Assembly (NCBI GenBank): GCA_949825045.1
Contig: OX463809.1
Coordinates: forward strand, 3,065,501-3,129,500
DNA from: Argyresthia goedartella
Lineage: Eukaryota; Arthropoda; Insecta; Lepidoptera; Argyresthiidae
Length of the DNA stretch: 64,000 nucleotides
Direction of reading: 5' to 3'
A program made the position numbers and the translations under genes. The notes below the pieces were generated by a model. It saw only the letters and a program-made list of their open reading frames with translations, had not been told where the DNA came from and made no database searches. How positions within the stretch are numbered: position 1 is the first letter of the stretch; each line of letters begins with the position of its first letter. Below are positions 1 to 12,900 of the stretch, piece by piece.

Positions 1-975
1 GTTCAACAGCATGAAGCGCAAGCTCCGGGTCGTGAGGTGGAACCCCGACCTGCACTGCGTCGAGTATGTGCCCAATGTAAGTATACTAAATCACCGGTGG
101 TGTTCAACAGCATGAAGCGCAAGCTCCGGGTCGTGAGGTGGAACCCCGACCTGCACTGCGTCGAGTATGTGCCCAATGTAAGTATACTAAACCACCGGAG
201 GAGTTCAACAGCATGAAGCGCAAGCTCCGGGTCGTGAGGTGGAACCCCGACCTGCACTGCGTCCAGTATGTGCCCAATGTAAGTATACTAAACCGCCGGA
301 GGTGTTCAACAGCATGAAGCGCAAGCTCCGGGTCGTGAGGTCGAACCCCGACCTGCACTGCGTCGAGTATGTGCCCAATGTAAGTATACTAAACCACCGG
401 AGGTGTTCAACAGCATGAAGCGCAAGCTCCGGGTCGTGAGGTCGAACCCCGACCTGCACTGCGTCGAGTATGTGCCCAATGTAAGTATACTAAACCACCG
501 GAGGAGTTCAACAGCATGAAGCGCAAGCTCCGGGTCGTGAGGTGGAACCCCGACCTGCACTGCGTCGAGTATGTGCCCAATGTAAGTATACTAAACCACC
601 GGAGGAGTTCAACAGCATGAAGCGCAAGCTCCGGGTCGTGAGGTGGAACCCCGACCTGCACTGCGTTGAGTATGTGCCCAATGTAAGTATACTAAACCAC
701 CGGTGGTGTTCAACAGCATGAAGCGCAAGCTCCGGGTCGTGAGGTGGAACCCCGACCTGCACTGCGTCGAGTATGTGCCCAATGTAAGTATACTAAACCA
801 CCGGAGGAGTTCAACAGCATGAAGCGCAAGCTCCGGGTCGTGAGGTGGAACCCCGACCTGCACTGCGTCGAGTATGTGCCCAATGTAAGTATACTAAACC
901 GCCGGAGGTGTTCAACAGCATGAAGCGCAAGCTCCGGGTCGTGAGGTCGAGCCCCGACCTGCACTGCACCAGCCC
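1..975 (+). repeat. 101-bp minisatellite, 10 copies, built on a Gapvd1 exon
   Basis: Ten head-to-tail units start at 1, 102, 203, 304, 405, 506, 607, 708, 809 and 910, with a period of exactly 101 bp and only a few substitutions. Each unit carries a potential acceptor (ttcaacag), a coding-like segment starting MKRKLRVV, and in the first nine units a strong donor (GTAAGTAT) followed by a branch-point-like ctaaa. The tenth unit differs: its coding segment ends at a GTGAGA donor and fits in frame to the next Gapvd1 exon. The array therefore looks like an exon-plus-intron segment amplified upstream of the functional copy. The period is not a multiple of three, so the array is not a protein repeat. 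The left edge lies outside the window. Confidence 0.95.
919..975 (+). CDS. Gapvd1: Gapvd1 exon (first visible), last unit of the 101-bp array
   Basis: It reads MKRKLRVVRSSPDLHCTS plus two bases, then donor GTGAGA at 976. The phase-2 end joins acceptor CGCAG at 2743-2747 to continue TSTSLAEW. The acceptor ttcaacag (911-918) has no clear pyrimidine tract, so the exon could start further upstream. Unlike the other nine units, it lacks the GTAAGTAT donor. Confidence 0.6.
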
Positions 976-3900
976 GTGAGAGCAGCCCTACTTTGTAAAG
1001 CTTCGGCTATCCTCTATACTGTAGCCTATCTATCGGAATCCATTTAAAATTTATGTTTTGAACGATGTTTGCAAATTTCAAATTGTCATTCGACCAATCA
1101 GACCGCGCACTCGATCTGTCATCTAAACAGACTGAGTTGAGCGAACGGTACCTAGTTGTAATTTCGACACGATTAGCGCTAGTAGTAAGAATCGGAACGC
1201 ACCCTTCTTTTTGGTCTGTGACCGCAACTTTTTTTGAGCTCATTAGGCGAAAACGTGACTGTCGGAGGTTACGTCGTTTTGGGCGGGGATTTTGGATTGC
1301 TTTGTCGAAATCATGAAATTTACTACCCAGTCAATCAATCCGCGTAATCGTAGGCTAAGGTTTAGCCCGTGGACCTACGAGTGTATTCGTTGTGCTATTT
1401 GAACATAACCTCAAGTATAAAAGACATTCTACCTCCTGCAATGTTGTTCGTCAATGCTGGCAAAGCTATTTCGAATCACGAGTGTTATGAATACACGTGT
1501 GTTCAAGGCTCGCTGGGAGGCCGCCGCGTTGGTAGAATCAAGGAGAACAGTGTGTGTCCATTGGCTTTCGGCAAGACTGACGCTGACGCCGGAGAACTTC
1601 CTTCGTCGAGGAATTGTGATTGCCTGGGCGCGCGCGCGTCCTGCACCTCGACGGGATAGGAAGACGTCGCCGCAGTAGGACACACACAGGTATTCGTAAC
1701 TTTTATCTCGGTGAATCGCCGACGTTTGAATTCCATGACGGTCGGACTTTGTTTCATTCTAGCTATGGGCTCCTAGTCTGATTTCAGCCCTGGTGGAAGA
1801 TCGAATAGACTGTAATTTGAATTTTAAAGGAATCGGCATATGTTAAATGTATGTATCTGTGAAATCAATCGCGATGGCTTTTAATTTTGTTAGACATTTC
1901 CCTAGGACGGTGGTCCTCGCTGAGGGAGTCTAACTGACGCCGGTATACCGCGCTTGCTTACCTGACGGGGTCTTCCGTGGACCTATGACCTGGCTACCGA
2001 CGAACGACGAATCTCAGGCGCTGCCGAGATAACTTTCAGCTTCTCCGCTCCAAGAAAAACTTGGTGTCACCGACAGGTCAATCAATGTCCGTTCCTCATT
2101 CTAATTATGCGTGGGTATTTCCCAGCAATACACACGAATCTCACGCTGCTATCAACCCTAGTAATCACGACTATCAGCCCGGAGGGCAACCGCACCCATC
2201 ACGATCACAGGGCTTGTAAAATTCTTTGGCTGTACCCGAAATATTGTCCAGTACACTTCCACCGGTCGAAGCCGAATCTCGGCCAACAAATTTTCGCGTT
2301 TGGAAGACGGATTTCTTTCCAAATTCTCGGCGCAATTCGGAGGGAACACGAAATCATTCGCGCATCCGGCGCGGCCACATATTCAACAGGTAAGAATCTC
2401 ATTTTTTTTCTTCTGTCAAAGTGACAAGTAAGTTTTAATATCGTTCATAGACAAAAGACGAAGGTTGTGTTCCGATTTATACTAATCGTGACGAAATCAC
2501 AATTAGGCACCGTTCTGTTCTAAACAACTTTGGTGATTTGAAGTTGGCGTCAAATTGAAGTTGACCAATCACAACGCGATTATTTTACACGAGCTATCCT
2601 TTATTTAAAGCGATTGTAATTTGAATTTGAAAGGAGTTACGATATTTCAAGTCAAGAGCAGTCTAATGTCTCACTTGTTAAACAAAATATGCTTTACCGA
2701 GTGTGCGACAAGATGCCTGACTGTGCCTGACCCCGCCCACAGCGCAGCACGAGCACGTCGCTGGCGGAGTGGGTGCGCGCGGCTGCCCTGCGCGCCGGCA
2801 CGGAGGCGGGGGGCGCGCGTGCGGGCGAGCTGGCACGCGCACTCGCGGCTGGGCCCGGTGCCGCGCCGCGCCTGGCCGCCGCGCTGCGGGCCGACCTGGC
2901 GGCGCGGCGCCCGTACCAGGCTTACCTGGCCTCGTGCCGGGCGGCGCTGACGCATACACTGCACGCGCTCAATAGGTGACTCAATTAATAACTGATACAG
3001 GTGATGACTCAATAAGTCCACACGCTTTAGGTCTGTGACAAAAAGATGAATCCATGATTAAGAATCCAGGACGAGTAAGCCATTACGGTTGGCGCTACGC
3101 CACGCCTGGCCGCCACTCTGAGAGTGGCTCGGAGACGAGAGCTGACGTAGGTTGTTGCATAATTGAAAGTTTTATTAGGATCCACACTTCGCTGGTCTGC
3201 GCCACCGCCGACATGAACAACCGTGATAACGTCTGAATGCTCCTGTCCCACAGACAGATAAGCTGCGTGCGGCTGGAGTGCCGCTGGTGCGCCGACGCCG
3301 CTGCCGCCGCGCGCACGCTCGACCAGCTCGACCGCGCCGGCGCGCTGCGGAGGCTGTACCGGCGGCACGTCACCACTAGCAGTGAGTAGACTACTTACTG
3401 ATACTATAGCGACATCTACTCTGTGAGCCACAAACTACTACAAATGTATAAAAAGATAGCGAGTGAACGAGTCAGCGAGCGTAGTATTTACCTACCGCCG
3501 TCTCGCTCACCCGCGTCATAACTGCGCTCGCTTGCCACTTTCTACTTCTGCCAGATCTGTCCGCCAACCTACAATGGTGGAGAAGCAGGATATGAAGGAA
3601 GGTATCGAAGTTATTGCTATTTATTAAGTTTTTTGGATTATAAAGATACAAACGGAACTACCTGCATATTTTTGTATCATGATATTACATAATGTTTTGG
3701 GAGTTGTTTTAAGGTTATTTTCGGATGACACGTTAAGCTGTAGGTCCCGGCTACTATCACTGCTCGGGGTTAGCAGTCGTAAAGCTGTGTCAGAGGCCCT
3801 AATAGGCAGCTTCTGAGAGTCAGGTCGGCCACAAGCCCGACACCCCTCCATCAACCCGCTCTGAGCCAGCATGGTGGAGTATGGCTCAATGTTACTTGCA

Positions 3901-6900
3901 TCCGGGTAAAGTCCCGTGCCCCTCGGTAGGGACATTAATGGGCTCCATTTATTGTTATATTATTTAAGGTTAGTAGGTCTCCCGTCAACATGTGTTTGCC
4001 TTCAGGTGCTGAGCTAATGGATGAGAAGGCTTCCCGCCTCACTGCCAACATTAAAGCGATCACCGCTGAGGTCAGAGCTGACCCGTCCTGGGAAGGTAAC
4101 TTACCACTGTACATTCATCAGATTTAAGTAAAGGTAGTGTACATATTTATATTTCAATATTATAAAAGTGATCCCGCCGCATTTATATGTAACGTCTAAT
4201 TTTAGAAACTGAATGGATTTCAATACTGTTTTTACCCTGTAAAGGTGAAATACTTTTCAAACTTATTATTATCCCTAGTTGCAATGTAATCTATCGCTTA
4301 CTTAAGTATAGGCCGCGCCAAGTGTCTTCGGCTCTGAGCTAGCGTTGACCTCTCTTTCGCGCATAGGATAAAGTGGGGTGAAAGAGAGGGGAAAAAACTC
4401 TAGCTAGGCTTAAGTATGTCTAGTTTTTAAGGTATCTATCTATGGGTCTTGTTATCTGGAATACAATTGATTTGATTAGTGATTGCAATGGAAACATGAT
4501 TTGACGTGGTTGATATCTTCATTATTTTTGTCTAATCTGAATAATGCTTAAATTGGCCAAAGAGTCAGTGGCAGTAAAGCTTCGATTTAACCGAGACGCA
4601 ATACGTCCGTGGTCTCAGTGGGTTTCACGCTTGCTTCTCACACAGGAGATGCAGTTCGAATCTGGTGCTGACCATCCCACCAATGAGATAAGTAATTTAT
4701 CTGAAGCACAGTATCGGACGTTTCGTGTTTCGGATGACACGTTAAGCTGTAGGTCCCGGCTACTATCGCTACTTGGCAGTAGTATCCGTGAAACCCAACC
4801 ACCAACCCGCACTGAACCAGCGTGTTGCAGTATGGGTCTCAATCTTACTCGTATCCGGGTGAAGGCCTGTGCCTCTCGGTGGGGACATTATTGGGCTACA
4901 TTAATAACACGTCCGCAGGTGCCACGCCAGCGCTGCTAGAGATGCTGGAGGTGACGGTGGAGCGCGCCGCGTTCGCGCGACTCTACCTGCACGTGTTGTT
5001 CCCGAACGGAGACGGAGATATCGCCCGAGACCAGTGAGTGATAGAGATATCTAGAGTCACTACAGTAAGGAGGAATTTATCGCATGCTCACTGTAATGAA
5101 CGGAAATAATATTTATCTACACTTTCTTTCTCTTCCCCTCCTACTGCGTGCAAAAACCGCACATTACGACCAGCATAATAATAAACTTCTTGGTAAAAAC
5201 TCATTTCTTATCTGAATATTGATAAATTATGACCATAATGTACCGAAATTTGTCATATTATGACATTCAAATTTTGAACGCCGACGCTTGCCTGCGTGCC
5301 GCCCCTAGTTTATCTGTGAAGTTGGAACTACTGAACAAGCTAAACAAGTGCACAGCTATGATCAATGCCACAATGCCGGTCGAACATGCGGTTCCTGAAC
5401 ACATCAAAGAGAGCTTATGATATGTGTGTAGATAAACTAGTGTATGTAACTGTACATAATTAGGCATTATGTAGCAGTCACATAAACTACTATAATTGCT
5501 ATTCAAGCCAAACATTTCTCATTATTTTTCCTGTAATATTTAGAAAGACCTTTAATAAGTTTTTTTTCTTCAAAATTTTAGGATCAGTAGTTTCGGAGAT
5601 AAAAGGGAAGGAGATTGGTCTTCTTTCGCATTTTCTCTTAAGTATTCTTTTATTCTTTTAACTAAGCATTTCAGGTTTATGAAAAACAAATTGAGATCCT
5701 CGCAACAAGCCCTTTCAGCAGACATGTCGCACGAGACATTTTAAAAATTATATAAAGGGATAGGATAAAGGGGGCTTTTCTTCGCCTACCCTGACCCACC
5801 ATTTAGCCCAGACAGTCTTTATTTAGATAATAAGAGTTTCCTAGACCATTTAGTCGCACAAATCAGTAATTTGGTCGCGCAATTCAGTATTTTTTTCGCT
5901 CAGTTCAGGAAATTCCGCTGTTTATTGTCATTCGTTCAGTTCTTTTTTTATTCGGTCGTTAAAATTAAGGGGAATAATAAATTATTTCCCTTAATTTTAA
6001 ACATCTAGGACAGACACACGTTTTCCGTTTTCCATTTTTAAGGTACGGAACCCTAAAAACCCAGGTCTTAGATGTTTACATGTTTGTGACGTCGCTGTTT
6101 CTGGTTCCCACCATACAGGGTATCTTAGTGTGAGGCCAGAAGCAGTTTATGTTGTGCTTATATGTAAATGTTATACCAATAACCACATACATAATCCACA
6201 ATACCGGAGGATTATTTGTCTTCCATCCCGGCCGGGCTTCGAACCCTGCGAACCTCTCGATAGTGAGTCAAGACCTCAACTGCAGCGTCACAGAGGTTGA
6301 CATCTATGTATTGTTTGCATCTAATAAATATTACAGGTTAATCTTACACAAATCGAGCTAAGCCCATAGTAAGCTTAACAATGCTATGAGTAACAGACGA
6401 CGATATATTTAATATAAATAAATACTTATGTAAATACATAAAAAACATTAAAGACTGAGAAACAAATATTCATGCTCATCACACAAATATTTGCTCTTAC
6501 CGGGATTCGAATCCAGGACCGTCAGCTTCGTAGGCAGGGTCACTACCCGCTAAGCTAATCTGTAAACCTGTCGTCAATCTCCCTCTATCCCGCTGCAGCG
6601 TGCTGCAGGAGCACATCCGGCGTCTCGGCGCGCACGTGACCGCGGCGGGGGCGGGCGTCCCGGCGCGCCATCTGTGGGCGGCGCCCTATCCGCGTGCGCA
6701 GCTGCATCTGGCGAGGTTGCCCGCCTATCGCACTCCCAGGGACAAGGTGACTACACTACACACACTACTACACACTGTAGGATTATTTAATTAATTAATT
6801 AATAAAAAAGTGCATCCACACGACAATTTAAATTAAAATATAATACAATTAACAAATACATAATAAAAAATAAAAAACCGGTCAAGTGCGAGTCTAAATC

Positions 6901-9900
6901 GCGCACGAAGGGTTCCGTACCACCGTTCAATGGAAGCGATGGTGTGGAGTGAATAGTTTGGATTTTACACAGCAAAATATTGTTTACAAAGTTATTGGTG
7001 CGGTTACTTTCACACTCCATGTACGTAACCAGGTGCATCCATAAGTTTGTATGTGGTATTGTTGTATGGGAGCCCCCTTAAATATTTATTTTATCCTGTT
7101 TTTTAGTATTTGTTGTTATAGCGGCAACAGAAATACATAATCTGTGAAAATTTCAACTCTCTAGCTAGCTAGGTTCTTGAGATACAGCCTGGTGACAGAC
7201 GGACGGACGGACAGCGAAGTCTTAGTAATAGGGTTCCGTTCTTACCCGTTGGGTACGGAACCCTAAAAAATCACAAAAAGTAATAACAACCCCAAACCCC
7301 GGGACATCGCCGAGGCAAAGGTTCCCATGACGCTGGCAGCATTTTCGTGCTGCACAACCAGGGAGATCCTTTGCATCCGAAATGCCCCAGAGCGGTAGTC
7401 AAAACCTTTATCCCTTAGGCGGGGCCCCAAATCCTTAATAAATATTTCCCTTGTGTCCCCCACAACCCAGTAGTCTCAGGCGCAAGCGGCACAAAAATGA
7501 AGTTGCCCACGAGTGCGGTATATTTTAGGGAAGCAGCACTGTAGTATATTCTGTAACATTCCTTCTCTTCTGGGAGTTTCTGTGGGAGTTTCTTTGCCCA
7601 TCTTCTCCCACAGTGGGTAATACAGTGATACAGAACTTTGACTGTAAGGAAAGCCACTTTTGAGCGTATTCTCACGTACTCAGCAGTCTTTTTCTTCTTA
7701 TATCCAATCCATCGTTTGTCGATCAACCTCGTTGTATCCTCGGACCATCTGGTAGATGATCTGCCGAATGATGTATGACCAAATCATCTCTTGGTAGAAT
7801 ACTACTACTTGTTTTGGTAAATTTTGGGGGTTTACGCAGACATGTTTACACATAGCGCCGCACTAAGATGGAACTATAGGAAGAACACTATCTTGTATCA
7901 TTACGATTTTTTAAGCTAGTTCGTACGTTAAAATCCTGGTTTGAGGATTAATCTGGTAGTGAAACCACAGATACTATAATATTATTAATGAAACGGGGGT
8001 GGGCTGCAAAAATTCGACTCCTCTGAGGCAGAGGTTATCCAACGGCTGCTCAGGCTGCCACCTTTGTGATCTGTGACGAGGACGCTAGCGACTAAATTCT
8101 AATAGTACATTACTGTTCGCACTGTTGGTGGCCGAAAGCGCAGCACAGCGCAGCTCAAGGCCTCCACAGCGCGATCAGCATTGCAGTCTTTGATGGACAA
8201 GCTGGAATAAAAGCCGAGAACAAGCTTATAGGCCGAGACCGTAGCTAAGCTAAGCTCAAGGCCTTCATTGTGTGGCCAGCAGTGCAGTCATTGCGGACCA
8301 AGGCTTGTATAGTACTTTATTCAAATAACGCGAGTAATTAAATAAATCCAGCTTATTATACCTAGTAATCATTTATTTAATAAAAATTACAATTTGTAAA
8401 TGTACAGTTACTAAAATTTAAGACAACAATTGTTTTGGCACACAACAAAATATTGGAAAGAAAATTGAGAGTGGCAAGAAGGTGTCCCGCTCTTTTTTTT
8501 GTCACACATAACCAAATTCTGAATAAAGCCTTTTTGCACTACATTTTTTTACCATTTTTGAAACAAAGCTCGACAATCATGGACTTTCACAGGAAATTGC
8601 CGGTAGTTAAACATGACAGTAATGGATTTTCACAGGAAATTGCCTGCACCTTTTCTGGCTCCTCAAAGCAGCGTGGCAATGTTGACTTTGCTCAAAGAAG
8701 GTTGTCAAAATAATGAACACATTATTTGCTTTGTTTGAGTAAATAAAATAATTAGGTGTAACATAGTTGATATTTGTTTGCATCCCCAGCTGTCGTGCAT
8801 AATGCGGTGCGTGACGTGCATCATGGCGGTGCTGGGCCTGACGGAGGGCTCCGTGCCCGCCGCCGACGACCTCACGCCCGTGCTCGTCTACGTCGTCATT
8901 CGGGTGAGCTAGCCGCCCGCCCTCCCGCCCGCCCGCCCGCCCGCCCGAGCCGTCTTGTTATTTAGTGGAATTTGGCCCCCAAGGCTCTATAACACAAAAC
9001 TTCACAGGTGTACAATTCTACAAAATTGTCGTAAAGGTATCAACAAAGTGGTATAAATATTTGGTATAAGAATCTAGCCGATCCCGCGAACTTCGTGCCG
9101 CCTAACGGTTAAGATGCTGGTTAACGTCAAATTCGGTCAAATGCCCATCTTTGAAGCGCTATTCCTCCTAGAGGAGATATATGTTATGGAGACATTCCTT
9201 TTCTTCAATCTTTATGTTTGAAAACATCATAATTTCAATATGTTTTTTTTATTATTATTAAATAAATGTATTGCACCTCAAACTTGCTATTTTTGGGATT
9301 GGGATCTTATTTGGTTCTCGCGTCAAAAAAAAAATATTTAAAATATCTTCAAACTCTGGGTATGAAATAAGGAAATAATATAGCAATTTTACCTGAAAAT
9401 AAAATTGTTATTATACATACTTACCTGGCTTTAAGCCTAATATTGAGAGTAGCATACTTGACTTCCTTTCCGGTGCGACGAATTTAGCCCTAAACAGCTC
9501 ACTTCCTGTTTAAAACTCCTAAAATACATGTCATATCCGTTTGGAACCTCAGCAACATTGCGCGCGTAAAGTTTCAGAAATGGCGGCAATTGTAGCCAGC
9601 GTTATTGCGCGCGCTCAATTTTCAGGTCATTGGCAACTCAATAAAGAGCTGATCGTGTCTAAGAATGTGTCTCGATCATGCAATGCACAGTAATGTGCAC
9701 AGCAGGCAGCGATTTACCTAGGCTTAAAGCCAGGTAAGTATGTATAATCACAATTTTATTTTCAGGTAAAATTGCTATATTATACCTGACGTTACCTGGC
9801 TTTAAGCCTAATATTGAGTAGTGTTTGGTATCGACTGCTGAGTTAAAAACGCCAATGTGATATGACTAGGAGTAACCTTATATAAATTATGATACTGAAT

Positions 9901-12900
9901 GTGTATGCATCATCGTGTACGTGATGAAAAGATAGGCTGCGCAAATGCAACTAAAAAATAAGGCAAATAGATATAAACAAACACAGACTTAAGAAAGGTC
10001 TGATGAAGTCATCTTTTGAAGCCAGCCGAGTTTCGGGCTGGCTAGGTTAGACTTGGTTAGTTAGTTTCTGGCTATCAAGACTCATCTGATCTATATGAAT
10101 CTAAGAATATGCAAAGCTTTACCTCCAGTAGGTTTTCCCTTTAGTCATCACTTACGTACAAGTTCACCGAGATTGGTGCTCGGTGGTTGGCTGCTAGTTC
10201 GCCATTCTGTTCGACGACTACCAAGACTGCAGTTGTGAGGTCAGGATATCAGGTCGATCGCCTGACCTACGAAACTCGGAGCTAGAGAATCGAATACGTG
10301 TGAAAATTAGTTATTATAATTTGTATCTCGCACAGACAGGGCCAATCTGATTTAAACACAAAACATTGATGAAATTAGTGATTAGCAGTAGGTATAATCA
10401 AATTACAATTGCTGTATTTTGAATTGGGAGTGCGCCTCCTGGATGCATTACCACTGATTATGTACTTCCACATATGATTGGTCTTTGCAAAAGACTGGCG
10501 AACAAGTCTGTAATCTGACTTTAATGATAAAGTTACTCAATTAATCTAAATACCTTTTCGTATCACTTCTGATAAGAATAGCTAGATGTGGCTGATTCAA
10601 GTATCTGAACGCGTTTTCATTATTACCCGCAGCTGTGTAGACAACATTAACTGAAACCATGTTACCTAGGACTGGACCATAAAAGTCAAATATACATACT
10701 TCATTGGGATAATCCAGCATGGCCATAACATTAATTAAAATAATAATGTGTAATGGTTATAAAAGTTTTGAAAAACTGTCATTATGCTAGTTCACTGGTA
10801 GAAATACCAGGTTGGTGTCCTAACATAACATAGCGTCACGCCTTTTCCCATACGGGGCGGCAGAGGCACAATGGCCACGCTCAATATGCTAATGTATATC
10901 ATGCTCAGTCCGATATTCACTACTCCATTGCTACTCACTTTATAATTATTATTCCTTTACTATGTAGGTACTGTACGGAACAGCTGTAGACATATTAAGG
11001 AACTCTGCTTGTGGGCTGTATGCCGTACCGGCCACATCCAAGACACATTATGGTTAGATTACCTCGATTTCGTCGACTTGGTTAAAGCTGCCTTTGCTCT
11101 TCGCTTGGGATATGTCGAAGTAAAGCGACTATTGAGAAAAAACTAAATAAATAGTGGAGATGTGAAAAAATCACGATGTATATATAATCTCAAATTTATA
11201 TTAATGTCCTGAGAGACTCGAGGACTGTCATCAGCTCCTTTTGGATAATATACTGAAAAGTGCATTCTTACAGCCACTTACCTAGTGAATTATGAAGACC
11301 TGCGCGGTCTAGTGACACGTAGGTCATTTGTGAGAAGTAATGTAGATAACTTCTCTATATGGCTCCGACAATATCCTGGTGGATAACTGTCTGAATAATA
11401 TTAGCAGACTATATCTTTGGATAATGAATCTGAAAGGTGACTGCTACAATGATAATTGTCTGAAGCAGTGAAGTAGGCATATTGCCGACCATATACTGCC
11501 GGATTGATGAAAGTAATCGGGTTGAAAAACGACGGCTCTGTTAGATTGTAACGCGTTGTTATATTAGGGGTTGGAGGAAATCAGCTAGGTAGGTACTCAA
11601 AGTTCTTTAACAATGTGGTTTAACTTATTAAATGTAACACCAACACCACAATAAGAGTAATTTATGATTACCCTTTTACCCTTTGAGTATTGTATTATAT
11701 AGATAGCCGGTCCTCCAGCCACATACCTAATGTTTAGAACTCCCTTTTAATCCCTTTAAAGCAGCAGCGCTAAAATGGAAATTATTGATTTCAAAGTAAA
11801 GAAAGTTACATAAAGTAATTAGTATAAATGGAATATAAAATAGTGTTGATTTTATATTTCTTCGTCACTGGCTTAAAAAGGGTTAAGATATCACGTAAAT
11901 GAGTAAAACGTTACAATAAAACTGTAGGAAAATTGTTTGCCTCCACTCTGTCCGCCTCGTTCTACCAACATCAGGCGATGTTTCTGTATGAAAATGTCGC
12001 TTTGAACCTTGCACAGATGGAAACGTTGCAGAGACTGAGCTAGATCTCAAGTTTCGCCGGGATACTAGAAATGCACGACAACCAGCCATCAGATATCTAC
12101 ATCTTTGCGCAAGATGTTTAATTGAACAGTCTCGCATAGACTGATTCATTTCATACTCACACGAGCGTTTAGTAGCGATGTCCCCTTACGCGCAGGCACT
12201 ACCGGCATAACCGCGAACGGCTGACGTAACTGCATGTCAATGTCGCTTTAAACCTTGCAGGTGGACTAAGTTGCAGAAACTGTATCAGCGGTATCTTACC
12301 ATCGAAGATTGATCAACAGGTCACTTCACGCGGGATTTTCAATTTCTCTGTAGCCAAGCCGCGCTGATTGGTGTACTCATGGCGCTTAGACTGGGCTGCG
12401 GTACCAACACGTGGCTTCCGCTCGTAGTCGCCGCGTCGTCGTTCGCCTCCTGCCTCCCCTCCGCGCACGCACCAGCCTTGCGCAGGCTGGCGGCCCGGAG
12501 CGCTCGCCGTATGCCGGCTCCGGGCGGCGGGGGCGCGTCACCGCTGCGCGCGGGCGCGGGCTAAGTGTAGCAGGAGGTCGAACTCACGAAAATGCACGCA
12601 GTCGCCGTGACGTCGTTTGTCTCCTAATTCCACTCCGCGCGCGCGCCAGCCTTGCGCAGGCTGGCGGCCCGGAGCGCTAGCCGGGCTCCGGGCGGCGGGG
12701 GCGCGACACCGCTGCGCGCGGGCGCGGGCTTACCTTCTCTGTTTGCCTTGCTCTGGATGGCAAACTCACGAAAAATCTCCAGGTTTCTCCTTCCTCGGAC
12801 ATAAAATCTGTAAAACTGGGATAAGTTATGGACTATCCACCGAGGGCAAAATCTTGCACGAGGTTACCATTACGCGATGGTCGTGAATGCATTGAGTATA

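Noticed and set aside
3..964. Series of overlapping 84-residue minus-strand open frames
   Set aside because: They repeat every 101 bp and cross unit boundaries, so they are by-products of the minisatellite, antisense to the exon.
2107..2424. Plus-strand frame of 105 residues in a Gapvd1 intron
   Set aside because: It has no recognisable family, and the composition matches the surrounding noncoding DNA.
2671..3021. Long minus-strand frame over GC-rich DNA
   Set aside because: It is antisense to a Gapvd1 exon whose plus-strand frame splices in phase and has conserved motifs.
6200..6563. tRNA gene on the minus strand
   Set aside because: B boxes are present but no cloverleaf or terminator fits, and the sequence continues into a SINE body.
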